A stretch of 64,000 nucleotides of DNA from Pomacea canaliculata (GCF_003073045.1 NC_037594.1:24930927-24994926), one strand, 5' to 3'. Counted from the first letter of the stretch, positions 24,701-35,365 are shown. Notes: a model not told the origin generated them from the sequence alone. Numbers and translations are program-made.

Positions 24701-26983
24701 AACCCATACAGTACCTTATACAGTATAGATGTGAGTTAACTAATATGAAAAACAGACAATTCCCAGTTGTCAGAACTTTTGTATGCAGTAAATAACTCGG
24801 CAGGTATGAGTTGACTGCTAACTCCTATAAATCTGTAAATATCCTTGTTAAGTTAATATCTACCACTCTCTTACTGGTATCTTTGATGTCATAAAGATGG
24901 CAAATCATATTACTGCAGAAACCCTACACATCCTTGCTAATCCAGCTTTCAGCTACAATCTTTTGGCAATAAAAGTACCACTTGCATGTAGAAATGGGAG
25001 AAATATGAGAGTGCCTTCAACATCATCAGTAGGAAACAAAAGGACTCCTAGAATAATTTATTAATTTTTCGTTCTCAGTATTGGTGGTGTGTGTATGTTC
25101 TGGTGTAAACTGGACAAATTTGTTCTGGACTTGTGCCTTATACAATATTGCTTGATTGATAATCTCTTACAATTTGCAATCCCCAGATGCTGATTACTGG
25201 GATTTTAAAACTGACTTAAGAAGGCTGCTGGTTTAGGGACTTTCTTGAACCATCCCATCATTGTTTCATATTAGTTATTGGTCTCATCTGGCATGCTCAA
25301 TAATAATAACAACAGCAATAAAAAAAATCAACACAGAGAGAGCAGGTAGATCTAACTGGGCCTCTCAGGTTAGAATTTTACTGTGTCCCCATGGCTTCGG
25401 GTATGTACAGGAATTTTCCCTTATTCGTTACCACAGTAAAAGAAAGATTCAAGCATTGTCATAAAAAATGTCACAATTCAGCATCTACTTCTGATTATTG
25501 TGACTATCACCCAGACCTAACCTGAACAACATACATAAACCAGGTATCACAACACGAACACTGGGATCACTCGTTTTTACCAAACCAGGGGGGTGGGGGT
25601 GGATTGGTGTTTTATGCAATGCCAGCCAGCAACTATGGCTACATCACCTTAAGGAAGCCAGCCTGTAAACAGATGCCACATGCAGAGAAAGAATAGCGTG
25701 CCCGTAACAAGAGTTGAACCCAGGACAGCCAACCTTCACTGTATTGGTGACAGGCGCTAACTGTTGCGCCACACCAAACCCTAGTGTGATAGTCAATATG
25801 TAGAAGACCTGTGCCATTAATCTTTTGCTAATATGTCCTAAATATACAGCCCTACGTAGTAGATATAAAGGCAGTCCTCAACTTACAGCGCTGTTCCTTT
25901 CCTATGTCGCGTCGTAAACCGATTTTCGCTGTAAGTTGGAACATATGTATATACTGTACGTAAATAACATACTGTAAGCACTTATCCTATCCTAACGCAG
26001 TAATTATCAAAAAACACATATAAAATACATTTAATTCTTCCGCTGCACACACCAACCACAAAGTTCGCGTTACGACGTTTATGATGCAAAACCACTTAAG
26101 TTGAAACAAGGCTTTATACAGTAAATGGGAGATGTGCTGTAACCATGAAACATCGTAACTCGGGGCTGACTTAGCCCGAGGACCACCTGTATCCTACTAT
26201 TTGATCACACATTCCCTTTCCCCTCTAAGGTTCATCTTTTGTGTAAGAACCTTAAGAGAAAGATATATAATAGTTACTAATGTTGCCTAATACATAACAG
26301 AATGTCTGAAAATGAGGAAACCAAGACAGTGTACATATAATCGCGAAATGTCATTGTATTGTTTATTATTAAGTTGAAGCTTCAAAGACAATGGAAATGT
26401 TGATCTTGTACAGCCACCCACTGTTAACATGCATGTAACCATCAGTCTGTGATGTTGATGGCCTCTAAAAAAAAGAGATCAAACCAACGACACAAGATTC
26501 TTCCATGTGACAGGTTTTAGCCACTGCACCAACAACTGCTCAAAATTTTAGTCATCAGACCAACAGATTATTAAACTTTGTTTGGCTTAGCTGTTTATTT
26601 TTTTATACATTAGTCTTCTTCATGTCTGGTCTTATTATCCCGGAAGAACTATTCAGCCACCTAATCGAGTTCGGCTCTATCCCGATTAGGTCTCCTTTTC
26701 AAATAGTAAAATAAGTACCTCATTTGTTTTCATACAAACAGCACTCATTTATCGAGATCTTAACAAAAGCGGCCATGACTTATTCTTAATCAACATAAAA
26801 TCCTACACGACTTGGAGTAATCCGTTTACAGCTAGCTAGAGTCGCTGATGCTAATGTTCGTCATTGACTGTTGCTACGAATGCGAATGTGATAGGATTAC
26901 TATTAGCGACAAACATTATAAACAGATGCCCACAACATTATATTACGTAAGGTAGGAAGACCATCTCACCTTTTAGAAGCCAT
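12718..26983 (-). CDS. PRC1: PRC1 homologue (protein regulator of cytokinesis 1, MAP65/Ase1 family)
   Basis: PRC1 dimers cross-link antiparallel microtubules in the spindle midzone and recruit kinesins for cytokinesis. Coding exons, 5' to 3' on the minus strand: 26970-26983, 24232-24490, 23447-23680, 22765-22935, 22050-22347, 20874-21010, 19407-19505, 17911-18057, 16725-16847, 16436-16465, and 12784-13002 (or to the stop at 12718). Phases agree at every junction and give 577-598 residues (human 620). Recognisable segments are [10 protein letters not shown] (start of the dimerising N-terminus), [15 protein letters not shown] (rod), [15 protein letters not shown] (rod), and [22 protein letters not shown] (the signature of the microtubule-binding spectrin-like domain). 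The basic tail has TPAKRR and NTPGR, matching the CDK1 sites / NLS of human PRC1. The end SYQDFA matches the conserved SxYxEFA. The terminal exon is uncertain. Confidence 0.94.
14730..15345 (+). pseudogene. RTE-type LINE relic: endonuclease start joined to 3' tail
   Basis: With frameshifts, the plus strand encodes an APE endonuclease opening ([21 protein letters not shown], then [38 protein letters not shown] and [14 protein letters not shown]), then jumps at about 15190 to a C-terminal RTE tail ([16 protein letters not shown]). The whole reverse transcriptase is missing, so this is an internally deleted copy. It lies in the intron before the last mapped PRC1 exon, antisense to that gene. Confidence 0.75.
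15722..16176. mobile_element. Pogo/Tigger-like MITE
   Basis: 455 bp with inverted ends CAGTAAAACCTCAATTT (left) and the matching complement at 16160-16176, bounded by TA on both sides. The end sequence is typical of pogo-like elements. There is no transposase frame; the 95-codon frame at 15784 has no domain. It lies in a PRC1 intron. Confidence 0.82.
16525..16567. repeat. Poly(A) tract
   Basis: About 28 A residues followed by AAATAAAATAAAAAAA, in the PRC1 intron next to the 30-nt exon at 16436-16465. It may be the tail of an unrecognised retroelement or a simple homopolymer. Confidence 0.8.
17040..17600. repeat. Degenerate minisatellite in a PRC1 intron
   Basis: Irregular repeats about 35-45 bp long around cores such as CATAAGAGATCCTGGA and ACCACTGGACACAATGTGA recur more than ten times. 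They are strongly diverged. The minus-strand frame of 114 codons here is made of these repeats and is not a gene. Confidence 0.7.
18355..19237. mobile_element. Non-autonomous DNA transposon with CAGGGTTCCCAGG ends, hAT-like
   Basis: 883 bp. Inverted ends read CAGGGTTCCCAGG (18355 onward) and CCTGGGAACCCTG (to 19237), flanked by the 6-bp duplication GGATCA (18349-18354 and 19238-19243). Inside both ends are many TAAGGAC motifs, about 12 in all, in the same orientation at left (18388-18428) and right (19085-19230). There is no transposase. A 6-bp duplication is known in some hAT groups; the assignment is tentative. Confidence 0.78.
19829..20031 (-). mobile_element. tRNA-headed SINE, copy 1
   Basis: Read on the minus strand, it begins GCGGCCCGGTGGTGCAACGG with an A-box-like TGGTGCAACGGTTAGCGC and a B-box-like GAGTTCATTTC. 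A body segment CTGTTTACAGGGCTGGCTGC follows, then GGCACGGCGTAAAACACCAA and a C-rich tail (seen as a G run at 19829-19843 on the plus strand). The 13-bp duplication GATGGAACTGGGT flanks it (19816-19828, 20032-20044). A 9-bp internal duplication (GCGCTAACA) distinguishes this copy. Confidence 0.88.
25587..25772 (-). mobile_element. tRNA-headed SINE, copy 2
   Basis: The same element as at 19829-20031, more diverged, in the first PRC1 intron. The tail on the plus strand reads GGGGGTGGGGGTGG. Target duplication ACCAAACC at 25579-25586 and 25773-25780. Orientation is the same as PRC1. Confidence 0.85.
25868..26189. mobile_element. Tigger-like MITE
   Basis: 322 bp between TA dinucleotides. The ends are imperfect inverted repeats (left AAGGCAGTCCTC; right, on the minus strand, CAGGTGGTCCTC). 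The interior has GTAAGTTGGAACATATG, typical of vertebrate and invertebrate Tigger derivatives. It is non-coding and lies in PRC1 intron 1. Confidence 0.7.
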
Positions 26984-27065
26984 TTCTCTGCAGGACTGTA
27001 TATGCTAAATTAGTATCCTTTCATAGTCTTACATATCGTCTACAGCCTTTACACCACATCAGACT

Positions 27066-27120
27066 TCCGCCGCCATTTGAACTGCGCGCTGACAACAGCC
27101 CTCTGATTGGACGGTTCAAA
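27066..27120 (-). promoter_or_regulatory. Predicted PRC1 core promoter: CCAAT box, CHR-like and YY1-like motifs
   Basis: Within 140 bp upstream of the PRC1 start codon (26983), in gene sense, are TTTGAA (27120-27115), CCAAT within GTCCAATCAG (27110-27106), a reversed CHR TTCAAA (27081-27076), and AAATGGCGGCGG (YY1-like, about 27078-27067). NF-Y CCAAT boxes about 30 bp from a CHR are the hallmark of G2/M genes repressed by DREAM in vertebrates, PRC1 among them. The motifs are visible; their use is inference. Confidence 0.5.
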
Positions 27121-28299
27121 AACTCCCGTCATGCCTTCCGCTGCCGCTGGGGGAACGACAGGGGTGGGATGTTGTTGTTGTTGATTTTGGAGGGAAAGTG
27201 CTTCCACCCCACGGCAATTTCGCACTGTTGGGGGTGGGGATCTTTAGGGGGTGGGGTGTGGGTGTAGGGAGGGGTCGCTGTTCTTGTGACGGCGCAGGTG
27301 TTGTTTATTTTGTCTCTGATTGGGTTTGCCGAGTCTGTTTTGGTGGAGTACTGCGCCTGCCCTCGATTTTTTTTTTTTGCTTTACCACTTGCTGCTTTTC
27401 CTTAACCACATGCACGCACTTTGGTACATATTTACCTTCTACTCTCATTTGATATCTTACCTTATGTTTACTACTAATTATTATTATAGTACTTAACTAT
27501 AGTTGATTCTTTCCCTGTAAAGGGCGAGGGCTAAATGTAAGAAAACATTTTACCTCTCGTTAATAAAGATAATTGTGATTGTTTGTGCACTAGCTGTGCC
27601 TATAGGAGTCTGGTCCGTCGTGGTGGTGTACTATGGTTTTAATTTTTACTCTTTAGTCTGGATTTTAGACGGTTGGTTCCTCTTTCCTGTGGGTATATAT
27701 ATAATAATTATTTAGTTGTTATCTAGTTATCATCTAATTAATTTGTCTTAGATCAGTCTATACAAAAAATATATTAAAAAAGCGGCTTCGGATAAGTTCG
27801 TGCCGAAATGTTCGGGTCCGGTGCAGGAGTGAAAAGAAAAAGTTGTGTTGTCCGAAACTACAAAGTACGGAAAGTGCCGAAAAGGGCCGGGAAACTGTTC
27901 AGCTTTCATCGGAATTGAATATCGGAAATGAAACAATGCGTGGCATTGTTGGGAAGAAAGAAGAACTCTGCAAGATCGTAATTTCATCAGATTCATTGAA
28001 CGGGACGAGTGTGCGCAAGACAACAAAGGGTTCAAAATTTGACGACCTGGGATAGAACTTTATTCAAAATGGTTCAAGCAAAAACGCGCCGAGGGATGTC
28101 CGCGCTGCCTCTGACCCCATCAGTAGATGTTTATATATGCTCCAGCACGCTCAGGTGCAGTCCTGACCCTGCTTGCATGCACCCCGTGATCATTATAGCA
28201 GTTGGTATAGTAGTATGTACAAGAATATATTTGCTTACCCTTATGTACATCGATCAGTATTTGTACTAGGAGGAATATATAATAGGGAAGTGTATAGGC
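27121..28299. other. Intergenic DNA between PRC1 and a hAT-like MITE
   Basis: This holds G-rich sequence (27145-27290), and at 27808-28050 a broken frame that could be a THAP-type zinc-finger relic (see findings). No intact gene was found. Confidence 0.4.
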
Positions 28300-28489
28300 C
28301 AGACCTGGGCAAACGCCGGCCCGCGGGCTCCTGTCTCTGACCGGCCCGCCCGCTGGCCCGCCCGCAAGTATATACTGTATACTACATATACAGTATTGGG
28401 TAACACTGAGTTAACTATATTAGTCCGGCCCTCTAGGACCATCTCAGTTTCTCATGCGGCCCCTTGGGAAAATTAATTGCCCACTCCTG
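28300..28489. mobile_element. hAT-like MITE
   Basis: 190 bp with short inverted ends (CAGACCTGGGCAA at left; CAGGAGTGGGCAA on the minus strand at right) and an exact 8-bp duplication GTATAGGC (28292-28299, 28490-28497), the size expected for hAT elements. The interior is rich in GGCCCGCC and CGGCCC. Non-coding. Confidence 0.85.
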
Positions 28490-28639
28490 GTATAGGCCCT
28501 AAGACAGAACCATGGACATTCGGCGCAAAAGAACATGCCGGATGAGTTGAGACTGCTTCAGCAACGACTGTGTACCCCAAAGCATGCTCCAGGATGGGAA
28601 CAGCGAAAACTTTGCTACTGAAATCAAAGCAGATATTAA

Positions 28640-28960
28640 GCTGAGAGAAGGAACGTCCATTGGTATGTCCGCACATTAGTACGTGAGCAACAAAGTGAAT
28701 CGACTCACCCATGAGCTACAACGGCACTGGTGGGACTGTGGGACTGGCTGAGGTCAGATGGCCAGGATTTGAGGAGACAACAACACACAGAGGCCGTAAA
28801 CCCTGGTACAGTGTGGAAGACGCCAGACATGAGCATGGCGTGCACGTCCTCGTACATAGGGAGGAGGTCAGAGCCGTCTTCGGGTGTACATATAGGGAGG
28901 AGGTCAGAGCCATACTCAACAGGCTGTCTTGTACTCGGTGACTGGAATAGGGATGACATT
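28640..28960 (+). pseudogene. RTE-type LINE endonuclease relic
   Basis: Decayed copy of the same endonuclease as at 14730: VNRLTHEL, then a frame with LAEVRWPGFEETTT, WYSVEDARHEHGVHVLVH and, after a break, VLGDWN. A 25-bp segment (TAGGGAGGAGGTCAGAGCC with flanks) is tandemly duplicated at about 28856 and 28893. Frameshifts rule out function. Confidence 0.7.
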
Positions 28961-30455
28961 ATTTCCTTACTCTCAAATTTCATGACCATACATACCTTAT
29001 TTCAGCAGTCAGTGGCGATAGATTTATTTTCACCCACTCGCTTACCGCTCAACAGATCACTAAAGTGTTGGTGACCAGATGTTCACCCAAGCTCGTGTGT
29101 TGTCAGGTGTTGTAGCGATGCTTCCACACAAGGTTGTTCTCTCAAGACATGTTACGTAAAAGGGGGGGGGGTAAGTTTCCGATCCACTTTAGTTTGGTTA
29201 TAAGTGTCATAGAGGCACAGGTGATGTACTTGGACACTGTACACCTATCCTAAAGCCACTCAGAGAAGCCTGTTGATATCACGTTTATTGGTTTTTCTTC
29301 AGCAGTCATTACAACTCAACTGCACCTCATGGCATTAAAACTCGCGGCGTATAAATTTAATTCAAAGTTAATATGTTGGATTATGAATTTTATATACACC
29401 AGAGCAGTCAGTATTCTAAAATGATGTTAACAAAATAAGTGCTATTTACAAGACAGAGTGGTTCATCTTAGCCGATCTCTATCAGGAGGCTGTTTCCTCT
29501 TCTAAATGAAGCACTGCTGCTCCAGAAAGTGCAGTCTAATCACCAGTATTATTTATATTATATACAAGAGATTGAAAGCCTTTGATGTCACCGCATGCCT
29601 TAAAGGGTACCACTAGCGAAAATCGCTGGAAATAGAGCATCAAGTATCACAAAAAATATTCCAGTGGTATTTCATGACAAAGAGGCACGAGAAATATTAG
29701 ATTAAATTTTATACTCTCAATCACATCTGGAGTACATGTATTCGAGAAAATATGAAGTGACGAAAGGGAAGTATATATTTGTTAAAATAGCCTCGTCTGC
29801 ATGAGCTCAATTCGACGAGAAAAGAATTCATCAGTAAAATCATCAGTAAAAGAAAGCAGACCAGGACACGACATGCTTTTGCTCAATGTTCTCTTCGACA
29901 CTCAGATGGACAGAGTGGCTAAAGATACTGGCTGCAAACATCAGTAGATTAACTTTGTCCAGACATTTGTATTATTATACACATCTCTGTTTTGTTGATA
30001 CGTGCCGTGCAAATTTCGTCCCCACATTGACTCAAGAATTTGCTGAAAAGCATTTCAAAACATCCATAAAAGCACCCTGTTTATGCTAGGGTGCCACACC
30101 ATCAACTCTGTTGACATCTTTCTGCACACTGCAAGTATCCCTTGCTTCTTGCAGAACTGCTAGCAGCATCCCAGCGTCACGTGACTTTATTGTTTGTTGC
30201 AATCATGACTCACACATGAAAGTCCGTTTTCTTCTTTCCATAAAGAGTTCTGCAAATATGGTGATCTTTGTGATTCGTTTCAAAGTGTGTATTAGACTTT
30301 GTCTTCTCTGACCTCATTGTTTATATGTATGACATGGATGACAGACCATCTCTGTTATCTTGAGCAATACCCCTATCATCCAACACCTGTAACAAACTTT
30401 GTAAATGACATTTTAGCGTGCGGTGAGAAGTTATTTAGGGATCTGAAAACTTTCG
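28961..30455. other. Intergenic DNA downstream of the BTB-NPH3 gene
   Basis: No coding region or element was recognised. A run of G residues lies at 29162-29170. A minus-strand AATAAA at 30191-30186 is about 530 bases after the BTB-NPH3 stop and could be its polyadenylation signal. Confidence 0.4.
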
Positions 30456-30635
30456 ATATTCTATAATATCTATTTCCAGTATTCTGTATTACATATTTCC
30501 AGTGTTCTGTATATTCTGTATCATTTCCAGTATTCTGTAAAATATATTTACAATATTCTCTATTCTGTAAAATATATTTTCAGTATTCTGTATTATTTCC
30601 AATATTCTGTAAAACATATTTCCAGTATTTTATAT
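30456..30635. repeat. AT-rich minisatellite, unit about 23-30 bp
   Basis: Seven or so degenerate copies of ATATTTCCAGTATTCTGTA, about 90 bases beyond the BTB-NPH3 stop codon. It is probably transcribed as part of that gene's 3' UTR. Confidence 0.78.
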
Positions 30636-30722
30636 TTGGCTGAACAGCTCCACGAGCAACATGCGAACCGGATGTCGGTGTATTGCAGGAAAATTCTGTC
30701 TGTGACCTTTAGGCCTCCAGGT

Positions 30723-33700
30723 CTAATATTTGGGAGAATATGGGAAGTATGTGGAGCGATAATGAGGTTGATGGTGATGATAGGACGACGATGAGTTATA
30801 GCTGCTGTAAGTGCCAAGGGGTCGCGAGCGGGCACGGGGGTCAAGACTGCGGAAAGAGCGGTCAAACTTGAAGTCCAGCTCGTCTTGCAGGCTGAAGTCG
30901 TGCTCAGTGGTCATGTGACTGGTGTGCGGGTGCAGCAGACTGGAGGACGGGTAGGAGTGTGGATGCGACTGAGACGACGGCCCTGACGAAGGCGAGTGCA
31001 GTTGCATGGCCAGCTTGGTGCGGGCAGAGGTCAGCACACTGTGTGACCCGCGCATCAGTCCTGAGGTCGAGTCGGGGGTCAGCTTCACGCTGTCTCGTGA
31101 GTCGGAGAAGCCTGCAACAATCCCGTGTAGTTAGTGTGTTGGTTATGAGAATGTCACTGAAAACATAGTTTAGTTTTGTTGCTATAGTAATGTCAGGACA
31201 GTGTGTTGACTAGAGTGTTGTTAAGTGGTGTGTTGACTGCGGTAATGTCAGTCAGAAGGGTGCACTGGACAAGTCTGAGTCCCACCCACTGACCTGAATC
31301 AGAGTTGGTTGAGGGGACGACTGGTGCGACCCTGGGTGATGCTTGGGGAGTGGCAGCTGACTGGTACTTCTGAAGTTCCTCTTCCTGCATCTCCGCAATG
31401 TACTTCACCGACTGCAGCTCCGACCTCAGGCGCGCGCACAGTCGTAACGATGCACCTGCCAGGAGTTCGGGAGGCACCAACTGAGAGTCCAGTGCACGCT
31501 GGAGTGTGTCCTCCGTCAGCAGGTCAAAGTTGACGATGCTCACCAGCTGGTGGCGCTGCTCGCTGCTGACATCGTCCTCTTTTATGAGAAGGTAAACAGG
31601 GTGAGGGTTAAGAAAAGTGGTGAAGCAAAGACGTTTGAAGAAGCTTCATCATTTGTTTTTAAGATGCTTTCAGCTGCATGCAATTCGAAACACACAGAAA
31701 TCTGTCTTTTGTAACTTCCGAAACAGTGAACATTCAAACACGTGTATCAATTGTTTTAATTAGATTTCTGTAACATCTACTACTTCCAAAATAACAAAGG
31801 TAGAAGCATGTATGAACTGGCCTCTCAGAACACTAAACATGAAGAAACGCCTAGTAACGTCCTCTTCTATATGAAAAGGTAAGGATGGAACGATATGTGG
31901 GAAAGGTTAATTGTTAATCTTAAGAGGTCAAGGTGGAACTGTGTGTGAGAGTGAGACTTGGTTCATTGTATCGCACAATGTTAGACAGGTAACTGTGTGT
32001 GAGTGATCTGTTTTTATTGTTATACAATGTTATACCTCACAATGTTTGGCACATAAGCGGGTGGCGGAGCGGGAAGGAAGCAGGTCGAGAGGATGAGATT
32101 CTCACCATTTTTGAGTACATACTCCAGTATGTCGTACAATTTGTCATGGCAACGTCTGGCATCAGATGGCACTGCTGTGGCCAGCAGTCGAAATGTGTCT
32201 GCTGTCAGCACCCCTTTCCGCGCCATTTCGCTCAGGTAGGTGTCGACAAGAGTGCATGCACGCTGCACGTGACCGTGCTCTTCACGTGCCTCTAACACCA
32301 CGTCGTGCAACATGGAGGGCGAGACGAGACACAAGTCGGAGGCGTTGAGCTGCTGCAGTTTGTCCGCCGCCAGCTGCACCAGCAATCGTCTGCAACTACA
32401 TCCTCGGGTACTGGCCACTCGTAACACCTGTTGCCAGACAAAGGGTAGTTGTTACAGAAGGTAGGTGTCCAGAAACACACCCACGGAAACAATCTGGCAC
32501 CCACAGAGCAACAGATAAACACGAACACACAAAGAAGCTGTGACAAAAACACAAGCAAGGACAGGTGAGAGGAACTGACCGTTGTCAGGCACTCCATGGA
32601 CACAGACTGCACGTTGTAGGCTTCCTCTGGCAGCACCATCAGCACAGCGTCCAGAATATGCTCTAGTTCTGTGTGATGCTCGCTGATACGCAGCCCACCC
32701 ACACCAGTGGAAACCTGTGCTGAGTCCTTGCCTGCCACATCGCCCTCAAGGTTGCTAGAGGAGTCTTCCTTCCCTCTGCTTCTCTCCTCTCTGTTGTCTT
32801 TGGCACTCAAAGTGTCTTCGGCGTTGCTGCTCTGCTCGACATCCTTGTCAACAAAGGTTTTATAGACGTAGCGCATGGCCAGGTCAGCAAGTGGGGACAA
32901 GCGGACTCCTCTCTCTCGAGCTTGCGAGAGTAGTCTGACCAACCAGTCCTGAGGCAGACCGCACAGGCGCTGCAGTGAAGCCTCATCCAGCAGCTCTGCG
33001 CCGGCGGAAGTGACGCCAGGTGACGCTGCCAGCGGTTTGAGGGGCGCGAAAGCGCTGCCCAGAGCAGGTGGGGTGCTGGTGGTCGGGGAGAGCTTGGATG
33101 GCGTCTTGAGCCACGTGTCCACCAGGGCGTCGATCAGCACGTCTACTATCCCGGCCTCAGCCGCCAGCTCGCCCACCTTGACGCACTCCATCAGCAACAT
33201 CACCAACGGCTGTGGGGCGCGACTGAGCTTACAGGAAGTCACGGTGTCCTTCAAATATTATCACATTAACACATCATTATCTCACCATCCTCATCCATCC
33301 GACAGAGATTCTGGGCCAAATGCAAAGTTTGTGACACAGAGTAGAAAATAATGCGGTTTGTACAGCATGTGCATTATAAAATAAACAAAATATGATATGA
33401 AATAAACTCAATACAATATCAAACAAACGCCTTTGGGGGTAGAATTTTAGGACTCGGTTACAGACACAATCCTGCAATATTCTTACGGTTCATTACGTGA
33501 AGAAATGGTTTTTTTTTTAATATAAACGCAAGATAATACATTTATGTGTAAAGATCCAAGCCCTTAGCTAGATGACTGACTGACCACCAGACACTTGTCA
33601 GCAATGTCGGCCAGGTTGCCAGGCCCGAACATCCGCAGCTTCTGAGCTGCACTGCGCAGCTGTACGACGTTATGACGACCCACGTCCAGCGCCATGTTGT

Positions 33701-34444
33701 AGCAGAAGTCCGCCACCTGGCTGAAAACGGCCTGGCCACCTGGAAAGTCCGATAGCTCCACACGCTCACTAAGCAACAGCACACACACAAGCTGGCATCA
33801 GGATAGGTCAGAGGGCAAGTATGAACGTCTTTCCATAGGTCCCAGTCAAAACCTTTTCCAATGTGTCATAAAAACACATCTTTTCCGTGAACATGCTACT
33901 AAAAAAAAATAAGCTATTCTTTATCCACCCTTCTCTAACTTTTGATTAGTCTGTCCTGCCAGATATCCCTCCATTGATTACTTTTTAGATAACTCTTTGT
34001 CGTTACTGTCCGTTACCTCTGAGTCTTCTCTGTCTTTGATACATCATCATTATCACTTTGTGCTCCAACAGATTAACTCAGCTTTTGTAGTCATCGTTTA
34101 GTTCATGTTGCTATATGAGCCTGATACTGCGTTATGTACATTGCACGTCGACGACGACGACGACGACGATGATGATGATGTCATGATGATGATGTAATCC
34201 TATTTATTTTTAAAAAGCATTGGTCTTTCTCTTCTTTTGCAACTGGTGGTCCTAGCGAAAGTACTAACCTGTTCCCTTTGAGGGCGGGAGTTTGAGGCTC
34301 TCCACAGCCATTGTGTCTGGCCAGACTCTCGAAGAAACTTGACCGAGCGAAGAGAGGAAATCGATGCAAATGATTTTCGTTGCCTTCAACAACAATCACT
34401 ATGTCGGACAGGTCCCCTGAGGCGCGGAACTTGGACAAATCCAT
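30723..34444 (-). CDS. BTB domain protein with plant-type NPH3-like region
   Basis: Six coding exons: 34269-34444, 33585-33768, 32580-33248, 32106-32427, 31294-31578, 30723-31111. All junctions are GT-AG and phase-consistent; 674 residues. BTB (about 1-110): LSDIVIVVEG...HLHRFPLFARSS, then VELSDFPGG..VFSQVADFCYNM and LRSAAQKLRM. These are the signatures of plant NPH3/RPT2 BTB domains (SDI.VEV..FHLHKFPLLSRS; LPDFPGG.E.FE..AKFCYG; LRCAAEYLEM). NPH3-like region (about 213-505): LPQDWLVRLLSQARERGVR, then LEHILDAVLMVLPEE, LVDTYLSEMA, FRLLATAVPSDAR...DKLYDILEYVLK, EQRHQLVSIVNFDLL and a terminal LRLCARLR, colinear with plant NPH3. A charged linker (256-308) splits the domain. A short coiled coil (about 505-525) and a Ser/His/Tyr-rich tail follow. 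BTB proteins of this type are CUL3 adaptors; the substrate here is unknown. Start at 34444 by BTB alignment. Confidence 0.9.
34145..34196. repeat. GAC/GAT trinucleotide microsatellite
   Basis: (GAC)n followed by (GAT)n, in the intron between the first two BTB-NPH3 coding exons. Confidence 0.9.
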
Positions 34445-34609
34445 TGTACACTCCCTAACCCTATGTGGTGACAAGGCAGAAGCAAAGTGAGGAATAGACA
34501 GTGGTAGTCACACACACAGAACAATAAATATAGAATACTATCTAGCATTAAACACATGAGTTAGCGGGTATGATCGAAAACAATCTCCATAAAACACTTC
34601 TAAACAGTT

Positions 34610-34940
34610 TTAGTTTAGTTTATTTCTTGATATTCCTAGAGAGCAAAGGGCCGCAACAACACCTCGCCAGCGGACCTGGTTTTGGGTAGCCCTTCCCCCC
34701 CCTCAGGTGGGCCCATGTGGATCCGATGTCCTTTGCCTCACTTTCTACTGTTTTTTCCCGTCTGCTTTGGTCTCCCAACTCTCCTCTTCCCCTGAGGGTT
34801 CCAGTCAAGTGCCTGCCTGGCATTGGTGTCAGCTGGTTTGCGCAGGGTGTGTCCTATCCAGCCCCTTTAGCGCTTTGTGATGTCCTGCTAGTGGCATTCT
34901 GGTTGGTTCTTTTCCAAGTCTGTCCACTGGAGTAATTTCT
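34610..34940 (-). pseudogene. RTE-type LINE 3'-end relic in the BTB-NPH3 5' intron
   Basis: The minus strand reads [21 protein letters not shown], then [18 protein letters not shown], the C-terminal tail typical of RTE-clade polymerases (compare GRRKRGRPKETWRR in the copy at 3575-5040), with a frameshift before it. It ends in an A-rich ATAAACTAAAC tail at about 34612. It lies between the coding start of the BTB-NPH3 gene and its predicted 5' UTR exons, in the same orientation as that gene. Confidence 0.75.
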
Positions 34941-35205
34941 ATTACATTTTTATGCGGCCCACTGGTAGCCAGTCTGTCCATTCCTGTAAACATTTGGCAC
35001 ACACCCCGAGACGGTTTCTCTATTGTCACAAGAGCTGTAGCTCAGTCAAGAATGTGAGTAGCTGATCAGTCAAACCATTCCGACAGAAAATACATTTGAA
35101 ACCAAGGCCGTGCCTTTAGCAGCGAGCACTTTGTATCTACAATATAAATGGTCTAATCTAATGTAAACACGATGTATCAGATAAATGTTTAAACAAAATG
35201 TATCT

Positions 35206-35365
35206 GACAAACACAATCAGCTGTGTCAGTAATCATCATCCCCATGTCTGTAGTAAACACAATCAGACTTATCAGGTAATCATCATCCCCATGTCTGTGG
35301 TAAACATGATCACCTGTGTTAGGTAAACATCATCCCCATGTCTGTGGTAAACATGATCACGATAC
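35206..35365. repeat. Minisatellite, unit about 58-60 bp, 2-3 copies
   Basis: ATCATCATCCCCATGTCTGT followed by (A/G)GTAAACA recurs near 35232, 35280 and 35328. It lies in the 5' intron region of the BTB-NPH3 gene. Confidence 0.75.

Noticed and set aside
27198..27452. 84-codon plus-strand frame
   Set aside because: Low-complexity G-rich sequence translated as Gly/Val/Arg; no start context or homology.
30723..34444. BTB-NPH3 gene as plant or algal contamination or misassembly
   Set aside because: It has six GT-AG introns with in-phase junctions, and its 5' intron carries an RTE LINE relic of the type found across the window. It sits without a break between PRC1 and GALC.
34444..34474. Start of the BTB-NPH3 protein at 34474
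   Set aside because: That start is a TTG; the in-frame ATG at 34444 begins just before the BTB alignment, and possible splice acceptors lie between.
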